The position numbers were made by a program, and so were the translations under genes. Of a stretch of 64,000 nucleotides of DNA, positions 1 through 10,599 are shown in pieces. Within the stretch, counting starts at the first letter, position 1; each line of letters opens with the position of its first letter. This stretch comes from Parus major (Eukaryota > Chordata > Aves > Passeriformes > Paridae), in contig NC_031768.1 in NCBI RefSeq assembly GCF_001522545.3, forward strand, positions 87,356,431 to 87,420,430, in the 5' to 3' direction. Under the pieces are notes generated by a model that saw only the letters and a program-made list of their open reading frames with translations, searched no databases and was not told where the DNA came from.

Positions 1-2070
1 AGCAAGGAAGGGACAGCTGAGGGAGTTCTGCCCCCAGCTGATGAGGTTAACAGATGGTCACAGGAATTAAATGAAATGAGCGGAGAATTAGCACAGAGCC
101 CTGAAAGTCGAATAAGGCCCCGAAAAGGTATCACCATTTGTGAGGAATCACTGGTGAAGACAGGCTTTGTTCTTACCTTTGTTCTTACCAGCACGACACA
201 ACTGGTCTCACTGTGGAAGAAGAATTAGGCTGAAAGATGAATAAACCTGCAGGCTCGGACACAAACCAAGCACACAGGAAGGCTTAAGATGAAGCACAGT
301 GCAAAGCCCTGCATTCTCAACTTTTTCTGGGAACCTATGCAACTGCTTGCTGAGCTCACTCTGTTAGCCAAAATACCACTGGATACAGCATGGATCTTTG
401 CAGATCTACAGGAAAGGAAGAAACTCTGTGATTTTCTATTGTGTTATCTGTAGCCCTCATCTCAAGTCAGAGATGATGCCCTGCGGGTCACCAATATGGA
501 AAAATCCCCAAAGCAGATATTTTTCTATTTCTGTATCTCTAGCTGTATCTTCTAATTATCCACAGATGATGACAAAGATGTTCAATAAAAATGAGTAAGA
601 TGAAAGAAACAGTAGAAACTGTGGAATCAAGGGGCCCATAGAGACACAGAGAAGCTGTCTGCAGCCCTTTGTCACTTCCCTCTGTCCTGCAGTATTTCCC
701 TCAGAGGAAAGGAAGGGTGGCCGCTCACATTGTGCTGGCCTAATAGTCAGCTGCTGCCCCACTTCCTTCTGGATGACTGCCTGGGTAGAGCCGGTGGTAG
801 TGGTGTTGCATCCATATAGGAAGCAGAGATGGAATTATGCTTCCGTAATTTCTCATTGGCAAGCATATTCTTCACTGCCCCTAGCCAGGCACTGCAGTGG
901 TGGTGGGGAGGAAGTATTAGAACTGTAATCTGCCTGTGCATAGATTGTATCATCTGCTGATAATTTGTCTTCAGTAGCAGGCAGTAAAAGCTGGCTGCCG
1001 AGCAGAAAGTTTGGGGAAGTCCTGAGGACTTGCCCAAATCTGGAACAGAGACTAGAATCTGTCATTTTTTTAAATGGAGCAATGCTGGGAATCCCGAATT
1101 GCAGCAGCGCAGCTCCGAGGTACGTGCAGGCTGGAGCAGCCCATTGATCCCAGCACCCAAGGTGGGAGCAGCCAGCAGCAACCTGCTCTTGGAATGCAGC
1201 TCTCAGGGGCAGGCACCCAAGCTGACTGTGGCTCCAGCTGCCGGCAGCTCCACCAGGAATGGGTGCTGGAGCGAGGTGCAGCGTGATCCCGCCCGGGAGG
1301 CAGCCACAGGCAGCGGGGCCTTGGCAGCAGCTTTGTCCCTCTGCGCAGCCCTGCAGCCCGACACCGGCATTTGGAGAAAATGACAGCGGATGCTTTGCCC
1401 CTCTGGAGACAAGTTAGTGTTTGCGCTTCCAGTGTCTGATCCGCTGCTGCAGTCGGACAAGCACAAAGCCGCTGACGCTCACACAAAAGTTGGTATTATT
1501 TACAGCTCCCGGTGGCTCGTTGCGCGACTGCCAAAGTACGAGTTTAAAAAGAAGAAACACGAACGGCAGCTTTAAAGGTCTGTGCAGATAAAAAGACAAA
1601 ACGCTTGACAGCTCTCCCCAAGGCAGCTGGCGGGACAAAGAACTGAAGCTCTTGTCTCTCGGAACACTCCCTGGTTTCTGCGACTGGTGCCGTGTGAGTC
1701 ACGCCTGAAGCCAGCCAGGGCAGGGGGCCACGGAGCACGGTGACGGCAACACCGGGCTGCATCCAGCAGCTACAGCTTGGTTTCCCTTTGCCAAACCCCT
1801 CCTGCCCCGTGCCGAGGCCCAACAGGACTTCCGAGAGATTCGGGACAGCCCTGGAGCTTCGTCCTGCGTTTGTGCCATGCCCTCGCTGTAACTGCAGCGT
1901 GACAGGGGGAGCAGGACTCAAACATGCTTAAATAACCAACACCTGCCCTTTGATCAACCTCTGGCTCCCCTCTCCACCCACTGCTGGGCAAGCCACCCAC
2001 TCTTCCCCCAAAGCAAACTCCCACTGACCCCTGCAGGATGTGAAGACACAGCCTTCCACGCCAGGGATTT
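1..2070. other. Intergenic, no gene recognised
   Basis: No exon, RNA gene or transposon could be supported here. The 1080-1480 part is moderately GC-rich and opens frames on both strands, but none resembles a known protein and none joins to splice sites convincingly. By human gene order LAG3 would lie on the minus strand just beyond PTMS, but no immunoglobulin-type exon or signal peptide is visible. Confidence 0.5.
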
Positions 2071-2074
2071 GAAA

Positions 2075-2957
2075 TATTTTTAAACGCTTTTATTTACAGT
2101 GCTTGTTGAAAACAATATATATATTTATATCTATCATCCTCGTGATGTCTGTGCCATAGAAAACGCTGTGGCTATATTGCCTTTAATTTACAAAAAATGG
2201 TCACAAGAAAATCTGAAGGGAAAAAATGGAAATCAAAGTTTGGTCCCCAATTGTTTCTCTCTTGATTTGTTTTAAAAAAGCCTCAAATTAAAAAAATACA
2301 CAGCTCAGATGAAATTCATATATAAAAGCAACCCTTATCTTCCAAAAAATTCACGAGGGCCAGCTTGCTGTCATGTAAACTTGGAAAAAAAAGAAAAGCT
2401 TAAAATAAATCCTGTCTCCGTGTGTCGCTTAATAGAACCATTATTTGCTCGTAATATTCTTTGTCTCTCAGGGTTCAGCGGGAAAGTGGATGAGAAGAGG
2501 CCTTAGGACCGGGGAACGCACCATGAGATCTGTGCCCGCACCCCCTGGCTCAGGGAGGAGCTCTGGCAGCAGGGCTGGGGAGCAGGAGCTCTCAAGAATC
2601 TCATACCAGTGCCAAGAACAGGCAGGCAGGTGACAAGGGGACGGGAGGTGCTTTGCCACGTGAAGCGCCTGGCGAGGTCGTGTGCCCAGGAAACCATGAG
2701 ATTCTTGAGGGAAGAGGAGCACTGGTAAGTGGGGCGCAGTGAAGGGATGCAGGGGACCGGGATAATTTCAGCTGGGCAATGTCATGGACGGGTTAGGTCT
2801 TTGAGTGAGAAGGGAACTGCTGTCTTCCCCATTTGAGAGCATTTCTAATCTTTCCTCATCTGAGATTGTGTGAAGCCAGAGGCTAACGGGCAGTGCAAGC
2901 ACAGGCTGGAATGGAGGAGGAGAGATGGACGGAACAGGGGAAATGGGAGGGGAGGAC
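2075..2957 (-). other. PTMS: PTMS 3' untranslated region
   Basis: The region follows the PTMS stop codon (minus strand, 2960-2958). It runs to a canonical AATAAA at 2094-2089, which is followed by AT-rich then mixed sequence. There is no competing open frame in register. The exact cleavage site is inferred as about 15-20 bases past the signal. Confidence 0.6.
2089..2094 (-). terminator. PTMS: PTMS poly(A) signal AATAAA
   Basis: This is the canonical hexamer on the minus strand, about 865 bases beyond the stop codon. It is the best candidate for the PTMS mRNA end. Other AT-rich hexamer-like words lie slightly upstream (2280-2330), so alternative ends are possible. Confidence 0.55.
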
Positions 2958-5545
2958 TCAAGCTGAAGAGCCATTTTCTGTCTTCTGTCTCTTTGGATCC
3001 ACTTCATCCTGCCACGGGGAGGAAAAAGATGTTACCATCAGACACCACCCCAAGGTACATAATTTCTCCACAGAATTCTTAACTGCTGCTCTTTCCTCCA
3101 CATGGAAACCTCTGTTAGGCCCACCCTAAATCCACTCCTCTCTGAAGTACCCTGGAGTGCCCAAGACAGCTGTTCTGTTAACTGTGGACAGTTCCTTCAT
3201 ATGGACACTGTACCCATGCTGTTACTTCCAGGAGGTGTAAGAAGCCGAGGCTCACAGTACTCCAGAGAGACCCCCAGGGTCCACCCTTACAAGTCCATCT
3301 CCTGGCCCGGAGCCCAGAAGACACAGGTAGTTCAGAAGTCATCGCCAAGCACAACCTCCAGCACCTAAACTCTCTTCCACTTACTCAGCACCATGACTGC
3401 TGGTGGAAGGACCTGGATCTTACAAGGAGCATACAGTAATTTACTATCCCCTTGCCTCATCGGATTTGTTTACCTTACCCATCTGCTGCTGAAGCAATGA
3501 GACCCGAGGCCAATTTGAGACTCCCTGCAGCAGCATCCACATGGATTTGATCAACAAACAGCAAGTAGCTTCGTTCCTTCTCCCCACCATTACTCTCACA
3601 GTACTACTCACCTCCTCCTCCTCTGCAGATCGTTTCTCTGCATGGCCATCTTGCTCTTGCCCATTCTCATCTGCTTCTAAGCACAAGCAAGAAAGGAAAA
3701 CCATGGGTTAAACTGAAGCAGCATTTAAGAGAATGTAATCTCAGAATCAAGAGCTCAGAGAAGGAATTTCCCTCCACAATCCTCTATTCCTCTGCAGCCT
3801 CCTGTGTTTTCAATTTTCCCTACCTTCATCCTCATCACCACCTTCTTCTTCATCCACATCATCAGGATTCTCTTCATCATCCTCATCAGCTCCATTCTCC
3901 TCATCCTGAAAGAAACAGATTGGTCAGAGCAGAAACTGGTACCTGGATGACCTTTCCACGTGCTCTTTGCTACAAGCACAATTTCCAGAGCTCCAGACAC
4001 TTCAGGAGTGCAACTGAGTGCATTGTTACTCCGACAACATTATTCTCACCACCCCTGCTGAACACTCCTCCCAACCAGCCTTCCTTCACAAAGCCAATCC
4101 TTCCAGTCCATCCCCAACAACACGAAGCTCCTTGCCTCCCACCAGCTTACATCCTGATGAGCTGCCGCCATCCCTCCCAACAACCAAAGCATCTCTGTGA
4201 TTACAGGCTAATGACTTAGCTGAGGCTCATGGTACATCTGCTTCCAGATCCCTCCCGACCTCCATCAATCTGTGCGTTTCCTCACTGTTCCTCCCCCCAC
4301 CTTCTCCAACACATGTTCCTTGTGCACCTCAGGATACCTCAGTGGGTGCAGGACCATATTTCCCGTGCCACATTCTCCCACTTGTTCTCAGCTCCATTCC
4401 CTTCTTTGACCTTTTTTCTCTCTGATGGGCTGTGCTGACTACACTAAGTCCTTCAAGGCTCATTTTCCACAATTATCCAAAAGCTCACTCTCCCTTTATC
4501 CCTATGCTGGAGCTCCCATGGCCTGCCCTCTTTCTTAATCTCCCATATTCCCTTCATATTTGTTGCCCAAAGCGAGCACAAAAACCTCCCCGACGTCTCT
4601 AAATCTGTCCCTCAGAAGGGCCTCACCTCTACTATCTCCTTCTTCTTTTCTTTGTGGACCGCTTTCTCTTCGATCTTTTCCTTCTTTTCTTTCCTTTCCT
4701 ATATAAGAAATGAGGTGCGGGGGGAGGGGGGGGTGGAAAACCAACAACATTCCGGCGGTCAGCGGCAATAAAGGACGGGGATGCCTAAACAAAGACGGCT
4801 TGGAGGAGAGGCGGAATAGCGGGCGAGGAGACATATTAGGCGTTAAATCCGCCCGCCTGACAAAGGAAAACAGCAGCGAACGCGCGTCAGAGCTACTTTT
4901 AGCCCGCGCTCGCGTGTGGAAACCAGAAGTGGCACGGAAGAGTTTTAACGATTTATTTAACAAAAAAAAAAAAAAAAAAAAAAAAAGACAAAAAAAATTA
5001 AAAAGGCCTGTTTTATTCCAATCTAAGATCAAGACGTTCATAATGGCAGCCTCCAGAGCAAAANNNNNNNNNNNNNNNNNNNNNNNNNNNNNNNNNNNNN
5101 NNNNNNNNNNNNNNNNNNNNNNNNNNNNNNNNNNNNNNNNNNNNNNNNNNNNNNNNNNNNNNNNNNNNNNNNNNNNNNNNNNNNNNNNNNNNNNNNNNNN
5201 NNNNNNNNNNNNNNNNNNNNNNNNNNNNNNNNNNNNNNNNNNNNNNNNNNNNNNNNNNNNNNNNNNNNNNNNNNNNNNNNNNNNNNNNNNNNNNNNNNNN
5301 NNNNNNNNNNNNNNNNNNNNNNNNNNNNNNNNNNNNNNNNNNNNNNNNNNNNNNNNNNNNNNNNNNNNNNNNNNNNNNCGGAGCCCTCGGGGCCCCCCCC
5401 CACTTCCCCCGCCGAGCCCATTCCCTCCCTCCCGTCGGGAGCGCGGCCGGTTGCGAGGATGGGAAGAGGGGAGCGGGAGGGGAGGGAGGTGTCTCACCTT
5501 AGCGCTCAGCTCCGCCGGTGCCTCCTCGACGCGTTTTTCCGACAT
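2958..5545 (-). CDS. PTMS: Parathymosin, five coding exons
   Basis: Coding exons (minus strand) are 5545-5498, 4698-4627, 3905-3824, 3676-3612 and 3008-2958. They total 318 nt for 105 residues; human parathymosin has about 102. All introns are GT-AG and phases match. The N-terminus MSEKRVEEAPAELSAK is parathymosin-like. Exon 2 is a Lys/Glu block (residues 17-40), exons 3 and 4 are the acidic central stretch (41-89), and exon 5 ends in DPKRQKTENGSSA with the basic nuclear-localisation cluster KRQK. The family comprises small, disordered, highly acidic nuclear proteins that bind histone H1 and influence chromatin compaction; parathymosin also binds zinc. Prothymosin alpha is the alternative, but the MSEK start and exon 2 favour parathymosin. 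The 315-base assembly gap lies in intron 1 and removes no coding sequence. The upstream CpG island carries a TATA box. Confidence 0.95.
4962..4998 (+). repeat. Poly(A) tract in PTMS intron 1
   Basis: About 25 consecutive A residues are followed by a further A-rich run. No recognisable retrotransposon body precedes it on the plus strand, so it may be simple sequence. The assembly gap starts about 65 bases further on. Confidence 0.85.
5064..5378. other. Assembly gap (315 N)
   Basis: The run of N lies inside PTMS intron 1. It is flanked on the right by GC-rich, C-run-bearing sequence typical of sequencing drop-out. Open frames drawn across it are artefacts. Confidence 0.99.
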
Positions 5546-5735
5546 CCTGGCCCCCCGGTTGCGAAGGGAAGAGGCCGGTGGGAACCGTGCGAGGGAGGGA
5601 AGGGAGAGCGAGAGCGAGGAGGGGTCAGCGGCGGGAGCGCGAAGTCCCAGCGGTCCGTAGGCGGCGGCAGGATCCCGCCCCGGGGGCCAAAGTACCAGGG
5701 TCTCCCGCGGTGGGGGGATCCGCCGGGGCAGGGGA

Positions 5736-5741
5736 TTTATA
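5736..5741 (-). promoter_or_regulatory. PTMS: TATA box of PTMS
   Basis: On the minus strand the sequence reads TATAAAT, in a GC-rich setting 190 bases upstream of the PTMS ATG. A TATA box here predicts transcription starting near 5705-5712 and a leader of about 165 bases. The assignment rests on motif and distance only. Confidence 0.6.
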
Positions 5742-6276
5742 CAGCGCCGGTGACGAGGGAAGGAGGGACCTGGGGAGGGAGGAGAGAGGGACGGGAGGCG
5801 GAGGAGGGAGGGGAGAGGGACGGGCCGCTAGAACAATGTGCGCTCAGCCGCGGCCGCCCGGCAGCGGGGGCGCACCGCGGGTCCCCACAAGGCGCCGCAC
5901 AGCCCCGTCGAGGCCAGCCGAAAGCCCCGCTCCGCGCCGAGGTGCTCCGGCTCCGACGGGCAGTGTCCGGGGAGGAGAGCCGAGCCCTCTACCCGCAGCA
6001 CGCCAGGGGAGCCGCCCGTACAGGCGGGCTGGCTCTCCAGGAGGAATCCGGGGGAGGCGAGAAGCGGCGCTGCGGGGCCGTGTGGGAGGGCAGCGCTGGC
6101 GACACGCGGCCTCCTGCCTGGAATTTTCCACTCCAGCTGCCCGCCCTTCCTCCCGCTGGAAGCGCTCCCGGCGGCGGGCCTCCTCCCGCCCCTCCCCTTC
6201 TTCCCTCCCCACCTTCCCCCCCCGCCTGCCCGCCCGGCGCTGGGCGCTTTTCCCGCGCTCTGCGCGCGGCGGAGAT

Positions 6277-6334
6277 AGTGGGCGGGGCCTCGTGCAGCCA
6301 GTGGGCGGTGCTTCGCGAAGAGAGTGGGCGGGGC
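6277..6334 (+). promoter_or_regulatory. Three GC boxes at 23-bp spacing
   Basis: The word AGTGGGCGG begins at 6277, 6300 and 6323, two intervals of exactly 23 bp. The first and third copies continue as GGC (full Sp1-type GGGCGGGGC); the middle copy has a T. The even spacing, about two helical turns, would place bound factors on one face of the DNA. Confidence 0.7.
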
Positions 6335-6382
6335 AGCCGGCTCTGGCGGGGGGGGCGGATTAGCGATCGCATCCCCCGCTCC

Positions 6383-6392
6383 CCATATAAGG
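6383..6392 (+). promoter_or_regulatory. CArG box CCATATAAGG (SRF-type), also TATA-like
   Basis: The decamer fits the SRF consensus CC(A/T)6GG exactly and contains ATATAA, so it could act as a TATA element. It sits 50 bases beyond the GC-box triplet. Inverted CCAAT boxes follow at about 6415 and 6461. No transcript can be assigned from sequence alone. Confidence 0.5.
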
Positions 6393-6799
6393 AGGGGCTC
6401 GGGCTGGGACGCCTGATTGGGCCATTCAAATGAGCTCTCTGCCTGGCAACAGGTTTCCCATTGGCTGGCGGTGGCCGGCGCGCCGGCGGGGCGGGAGCGC
6501 GGGGCCGTTTGGTGCAGTGCGAGGCGGGAGGGGCCGCTGGCACGTGGGGCGCCGGGAAGGCGCGCGAGGGCGCGGGGGTGCGCCGGTCCCGTCGCCGTGG
6601 TTCGGGCATTGTCCCGCTGGGCTCGGCTCCGACTCGCCCGGGACCGATCTTCCGCTCCGGGCTGCCGGCCGGGCAGCGCACGGCGTACAACGCTGACCCC
6701 TGCCGCCCACCTGTCTCGAGCCTGGACTCGGGCAGACGCTGTGTCGGTGCCTCCCTCCGGGCTGGGAAGGATCACCGCCCAACTCTGAGTCTCCCTTTA

Positions 6800-9700
6800 G
6801 CCAAAGGTCCTTCCTGTAGAACTGCAGGTGTTGACTTGGAGCTGCAGGGATTTGTTGCTAACGAAACAGATGTTCTTGTAGCCATGCTTCAGCCCATTGT
6901 TTACCAGCTTGAGCAGACTGGGATGACTAAATTCCCTTCACCTATCCCAGAAGGTTTATATTGTCCCGCTCTTAGTCACAGGCTCATACAAAAGAAAAAG
7001 GAAAATAAATCTGCACGTGTTTGCAGGCCTACCTACATACCGAACTAAGCGTGCACATGAGCGCTTTGGGATGTACACGTGTACTGAGTCATTCTCGCAG
7101 GTACAAGGCAAGGTGATTAATCCATCTGGTTGAAGAATGTATTGAGGCACACAAGCCCTTCTTGTCCTTCAGATACAAACTCAGCATCTCTGCAAAGTCA
7201 GGATTTAGAACTGGTGCTCTTGAGTTTAATCGAATGTGTCTCAGTTTGAGTGTTTAACAGCAAAAGCCATTGGTATTCATGGAACAGAGGGCACTGAGTA
7301 CGTATCTCTTGAAGGAAAGTATGAAAGAGATTAGATAAATTATCATCTGTGTGACAGGGAGATAGAAGGTCCCCACCTTGTCATCTCGTCTCCTCCACAG
7401 CTACAGCTGCTTCTCTCATGATCTGACTAATTGACGTTCTTCCCAGCTACACACAGTGCAGAGTGCCTGCCCCAAAAAACAGTCCTGTAACTCAGACACA
7501 CAGATCTAGACTAGTACCAAAATAAACCAAATTATGAAAATTCATGCACTAATTTTTTTTCCCCTACTGTTTCACAAAACCCATCTGGCCAATTTCTCAG
7601 GTCTAGCTGCTATCAGCGTTCCAGCCCTTGTTTGGTTGAAGTACCCCTCTTTCATCCTTCTCTTTCGCAAGAAGAAAATCTTAATTTCTAGATATATACC
7701 TACAAATAGGAGCCAAAAAAAATTATATAGAGTGTCCAGATGTTGTTCCTCTCTGCTTCTGCTTGTCAGAAGGCGTGTGGCTCATTGCTCTGCTGTTCTC
7801 CTCACCAATCCAGGATTTTATCCTTTTCCTTTACACACTCAACTACTAAAAGCACAAAATTACATTGACATATATCCCTTGGCAAAGACATCTTCACATT
7901 AATGCACAAACAGGCCTTGACACAACATCCTAGAGGGGAGAAAGCAAAGGATTATGTTCAGAGGTGTTCCCGTGCCCAAAGCTCCGTGTTGACACAGACT
8001 GCGCACCCATGGATGCAAAATAGACAAACACCTGTTTGTGCAAAGGGAGCTCGTTTCCAGCAGCCTGTGGGATGGAGCTGTTGGGTCAGCTCTTGGGTCC
8101 TGTGGCATGGCAGTAGCGACCTCTTCTTTCCTCCCCAGCACTTGCAGTGTGCAACCTCACATTGTCCCTTCCACGCTCCCCACCACATCCCCTTTGCAAT
8201 TTTTACCTCATCTGCAGCTTTTTGGCATTTGTCTCCTACCTGTGTTCTTGGCAGCACTCTTCCCATGGCCCTCTCCCTGGCTTCTCTTTGTGACATTGTG
8301 TATCTTACATACAAAATTTATCTCACATCCACTCCTTTGTTTTTCACGTCCCATTTTGCCCTGCATGATTGTATCAACTATGCTTTTCCCCTTAAATCCA
8401 ACATGAAACTCTCCTTCATTCCTTGTGACCTGCCTGTTTCTGCATTCCGACTCTTCTTGCCCTTTGAATCTCGGTGGTGAGATTCCCTGGGCTTCTAGTG
8501 TGCAGCTGCTTCCTTCAAGCCCTGAGGGTATCCATTGACTGTCTCACCTAGCTCTTCCCTGTGACTTCTGCTCCTCCACCTGATATGTGCCACTTTGCAT
8601 TTCGCCTGCCAGATCGATCTGCAGCTTTTCTCTGCTCCTCTCCCCATCTGTGCTTTCCCCTTTGTTGCAAACGCAAGTACACTCATTGTGCGCTCTGCAG
8701 ATGCCAGTCCCTGCTCACTATGTTCTGTAGTCTTTGTCTGTAGTTGCTTTGCCAACTCAGCAGAATATATTCCATCCTTTTCGGGGACTTATGTCCTTAG
8801 ACAAAATGAGGGAGGTGCAGAAGTTACATAACAGATCATTGTGTGGAACAGACACTGTCCGTTTCTGCCTCCAGCCCAGACAACAATGGGAATGTCATTT
8901 TCTCCATACAGTGTGACAATTTTGGTGCTGTACCCTGTTTGTGCTTGGTGTTCATGTAGGCATGTGCATGTTTTTAGGTGCAGTACATACTTGTTTGTGT
9001 ATGGAGGGGATATTTTCCCTCTGTTATACTCTTTTACTTTTGTGACTGTAGGAAGTATGGTACTTTTCTACTGAGGCATGTGTTGAGCTTGCAGGCGTGT
9101 GCCATCATATGTGAGCACGTGGTTAAGATGTGTTTGGGCTTTCATGCGTGGTATCTATTTTCCTGCTCCCAGCAAATGCAGGGTGAACGCACCTAGAAGC
9201 AATTATTTATGCATTTTGGTTTATTACCTTGCTAGTCATGTCACTGTGTTCTGATGGGGGCAGAGGGGACGGTGACTTTTGTGTTTATTTTGAAGATTGA
9301 ACTAACTAACTATGAGCCATTTTCTGAGCAAAAGCAAAACATAATAACTGGGTGTTTTAAGAATTATATTTACTGAGCTAACTCCTAAGTGGTTCCAAAC
9401 CTGTTCCAAACCGTTTGCTGAATAACAAAAGAGCAGAAGGATGTGTATTTGCATTAAATTTTCTTAGATTTACATAAATCCAGAAACAGAGAACATCTGT
9501 CCTTTCACTTACAGCAAAACTCGCAAAATATCCATGTGCAGAGGGAATGTGTTTGAATGCATTTATGTATTTAACCCACGCTGTTCATCTTTCTGTACTG
9601 TGTCCATTAAAAATCCCTGCAGATAATCCGCTTTGTTCTTCTTTCACGATGCCGTATAGTGAAGTTGAGAAGAAATACCCAAGGATTCAACCACGGGCCA

Positions 9701-10210
9701 ACTTTGCATTGGGAAATGGTTTCCTGAGAGGCAGCGTATTTAAATAAGCCCTGCAGGAGGGCTGGGAAGCAGAGTAGGTAGCACAAGGAGAGGAAGCGAG
9801 AGGAGTAAAAGGGAATGACGAGGGGTGACACAGCCTGTCAGAAGACTGGAAAGGGGAGGGATGTTTTCAATCGCGATTTTTTGTGAGCCTCTCTTTGCTA
9901 ACGCAGCACAGATGGAGGTCGTGGTTCTCACTCACAGCGTGACAGACACACTCTTAACACGAGCAAAATATTCTGAAAGTAATCTCTGCCACGCAACGCA
10001 AGCTGCAGCCACCACAAGCCGGCTGTAGCATCCCAAATACGAATTGTCACATTTGAGGACCAAATCGGAGCTGTCCTTCACTCAGGGTGCCCTTCATCTG
10101 AGGTCAGAGTTAGTTGTTGGGTGAGGATTACGTAAGAGGCACAGATGAAGGGAGCCAATGAGGAAATGGCTGTGGGTAGCTCTGACTTCTGCTAACGAGG
10201 ATTTCTTTGT
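6800..10210. other. Intergenic, nothing recognised
   Basis: Base composition is unremarkable and AT-leaning. No gene, RNA or transposon that I can support is present. The open frames are short and resemble nothing known. Confidence 0.5.
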
Positions 10211-10217
10211 CTTCCAG

Positions 10218-10301
10218 GCGTCCACAGGGGCCCTGGAATATTCGGCCGCATTAGGAAGCCGTTTTCTGCCTTCCTGGCCCTCCGGTCCGTGCCAGCAGCA
10301 G
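10218..10301 (+). other. Exon-like segment in a small CpG islet
   Basis: An 84-base segment is preceded by a good acceptor (CTTTGTCTTCCAG) and followed by a plausible donor (CAGCAG then GTAACA). It is open throughout (28 codons) and lies at the edge of a CpG-rich patch (about 10230-10545). It could be an exon of an unannotated or alternative upstream MLF2 transcript, or chance. No homology is recognised. Confidence 0.3.
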
Positions 10302-10567
10302 GTAACACGGCACGGTTTTCTCGCCGTGCCCTTTATTTACCTTCCCCACGTGATGCTCAGTTTGCTTTCCCCGGGCCGGCAGTGCCGTGAGGGCTCCGGG
10401 GAATGCCGGGGGGGCCGCGGGCAGCAGCCGGCGGCAGCGGCGCCATTCATCGCCTTCCGTCCCGCCCTTCGCTCACCTCCTCCGGGCCGCCCGCTGAGCG
10501 CCCTCTCCCTCCCCTGCCCGCCCCCAGCACAACCTGGGCAGCTCAAAGGGAAAAAACAAGAAAAAGG

Positions 10568-10587
10568 AAAAAAAAAAAAAAAAAAAA
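10568..10587 (+). repeat. Poly(A)/A-rich tract
   Basis: An uninterrupted A run sits in a wider A/G-rich stretch just beyond the 10.2-10.55 kb CpG islet. It is simple sequence. Confidence 0.85.
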
Positions 10588-10599
10588 GGGAAAAGAAAG

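Larger units (their letters stand above)
5390..6760. promoter_or_regulatory. PTMS: CpG island at the PTMS 5' end
   Basis: This is dense GC and CpG sequence of more than 1.3 kb, covering the PTMS start codon, its presumed 5' leader (5546 to about 5708) and upstream sequence. Long open frames on both strands are a by-product of the scarcity of AT-rich stop codons. The island extends about 1 kb beyond the PTMS TATA box, to include a second promoter-like cluster near 6.3-6.47 kb. Confidence 0.85.

Noticed and set aside
4535..5545. 336-codon minus frame across the N gap
   Set aside because: More than a hundred codons are N. The first 16 codons are PTMS exon 1, and the rest is intron read through.
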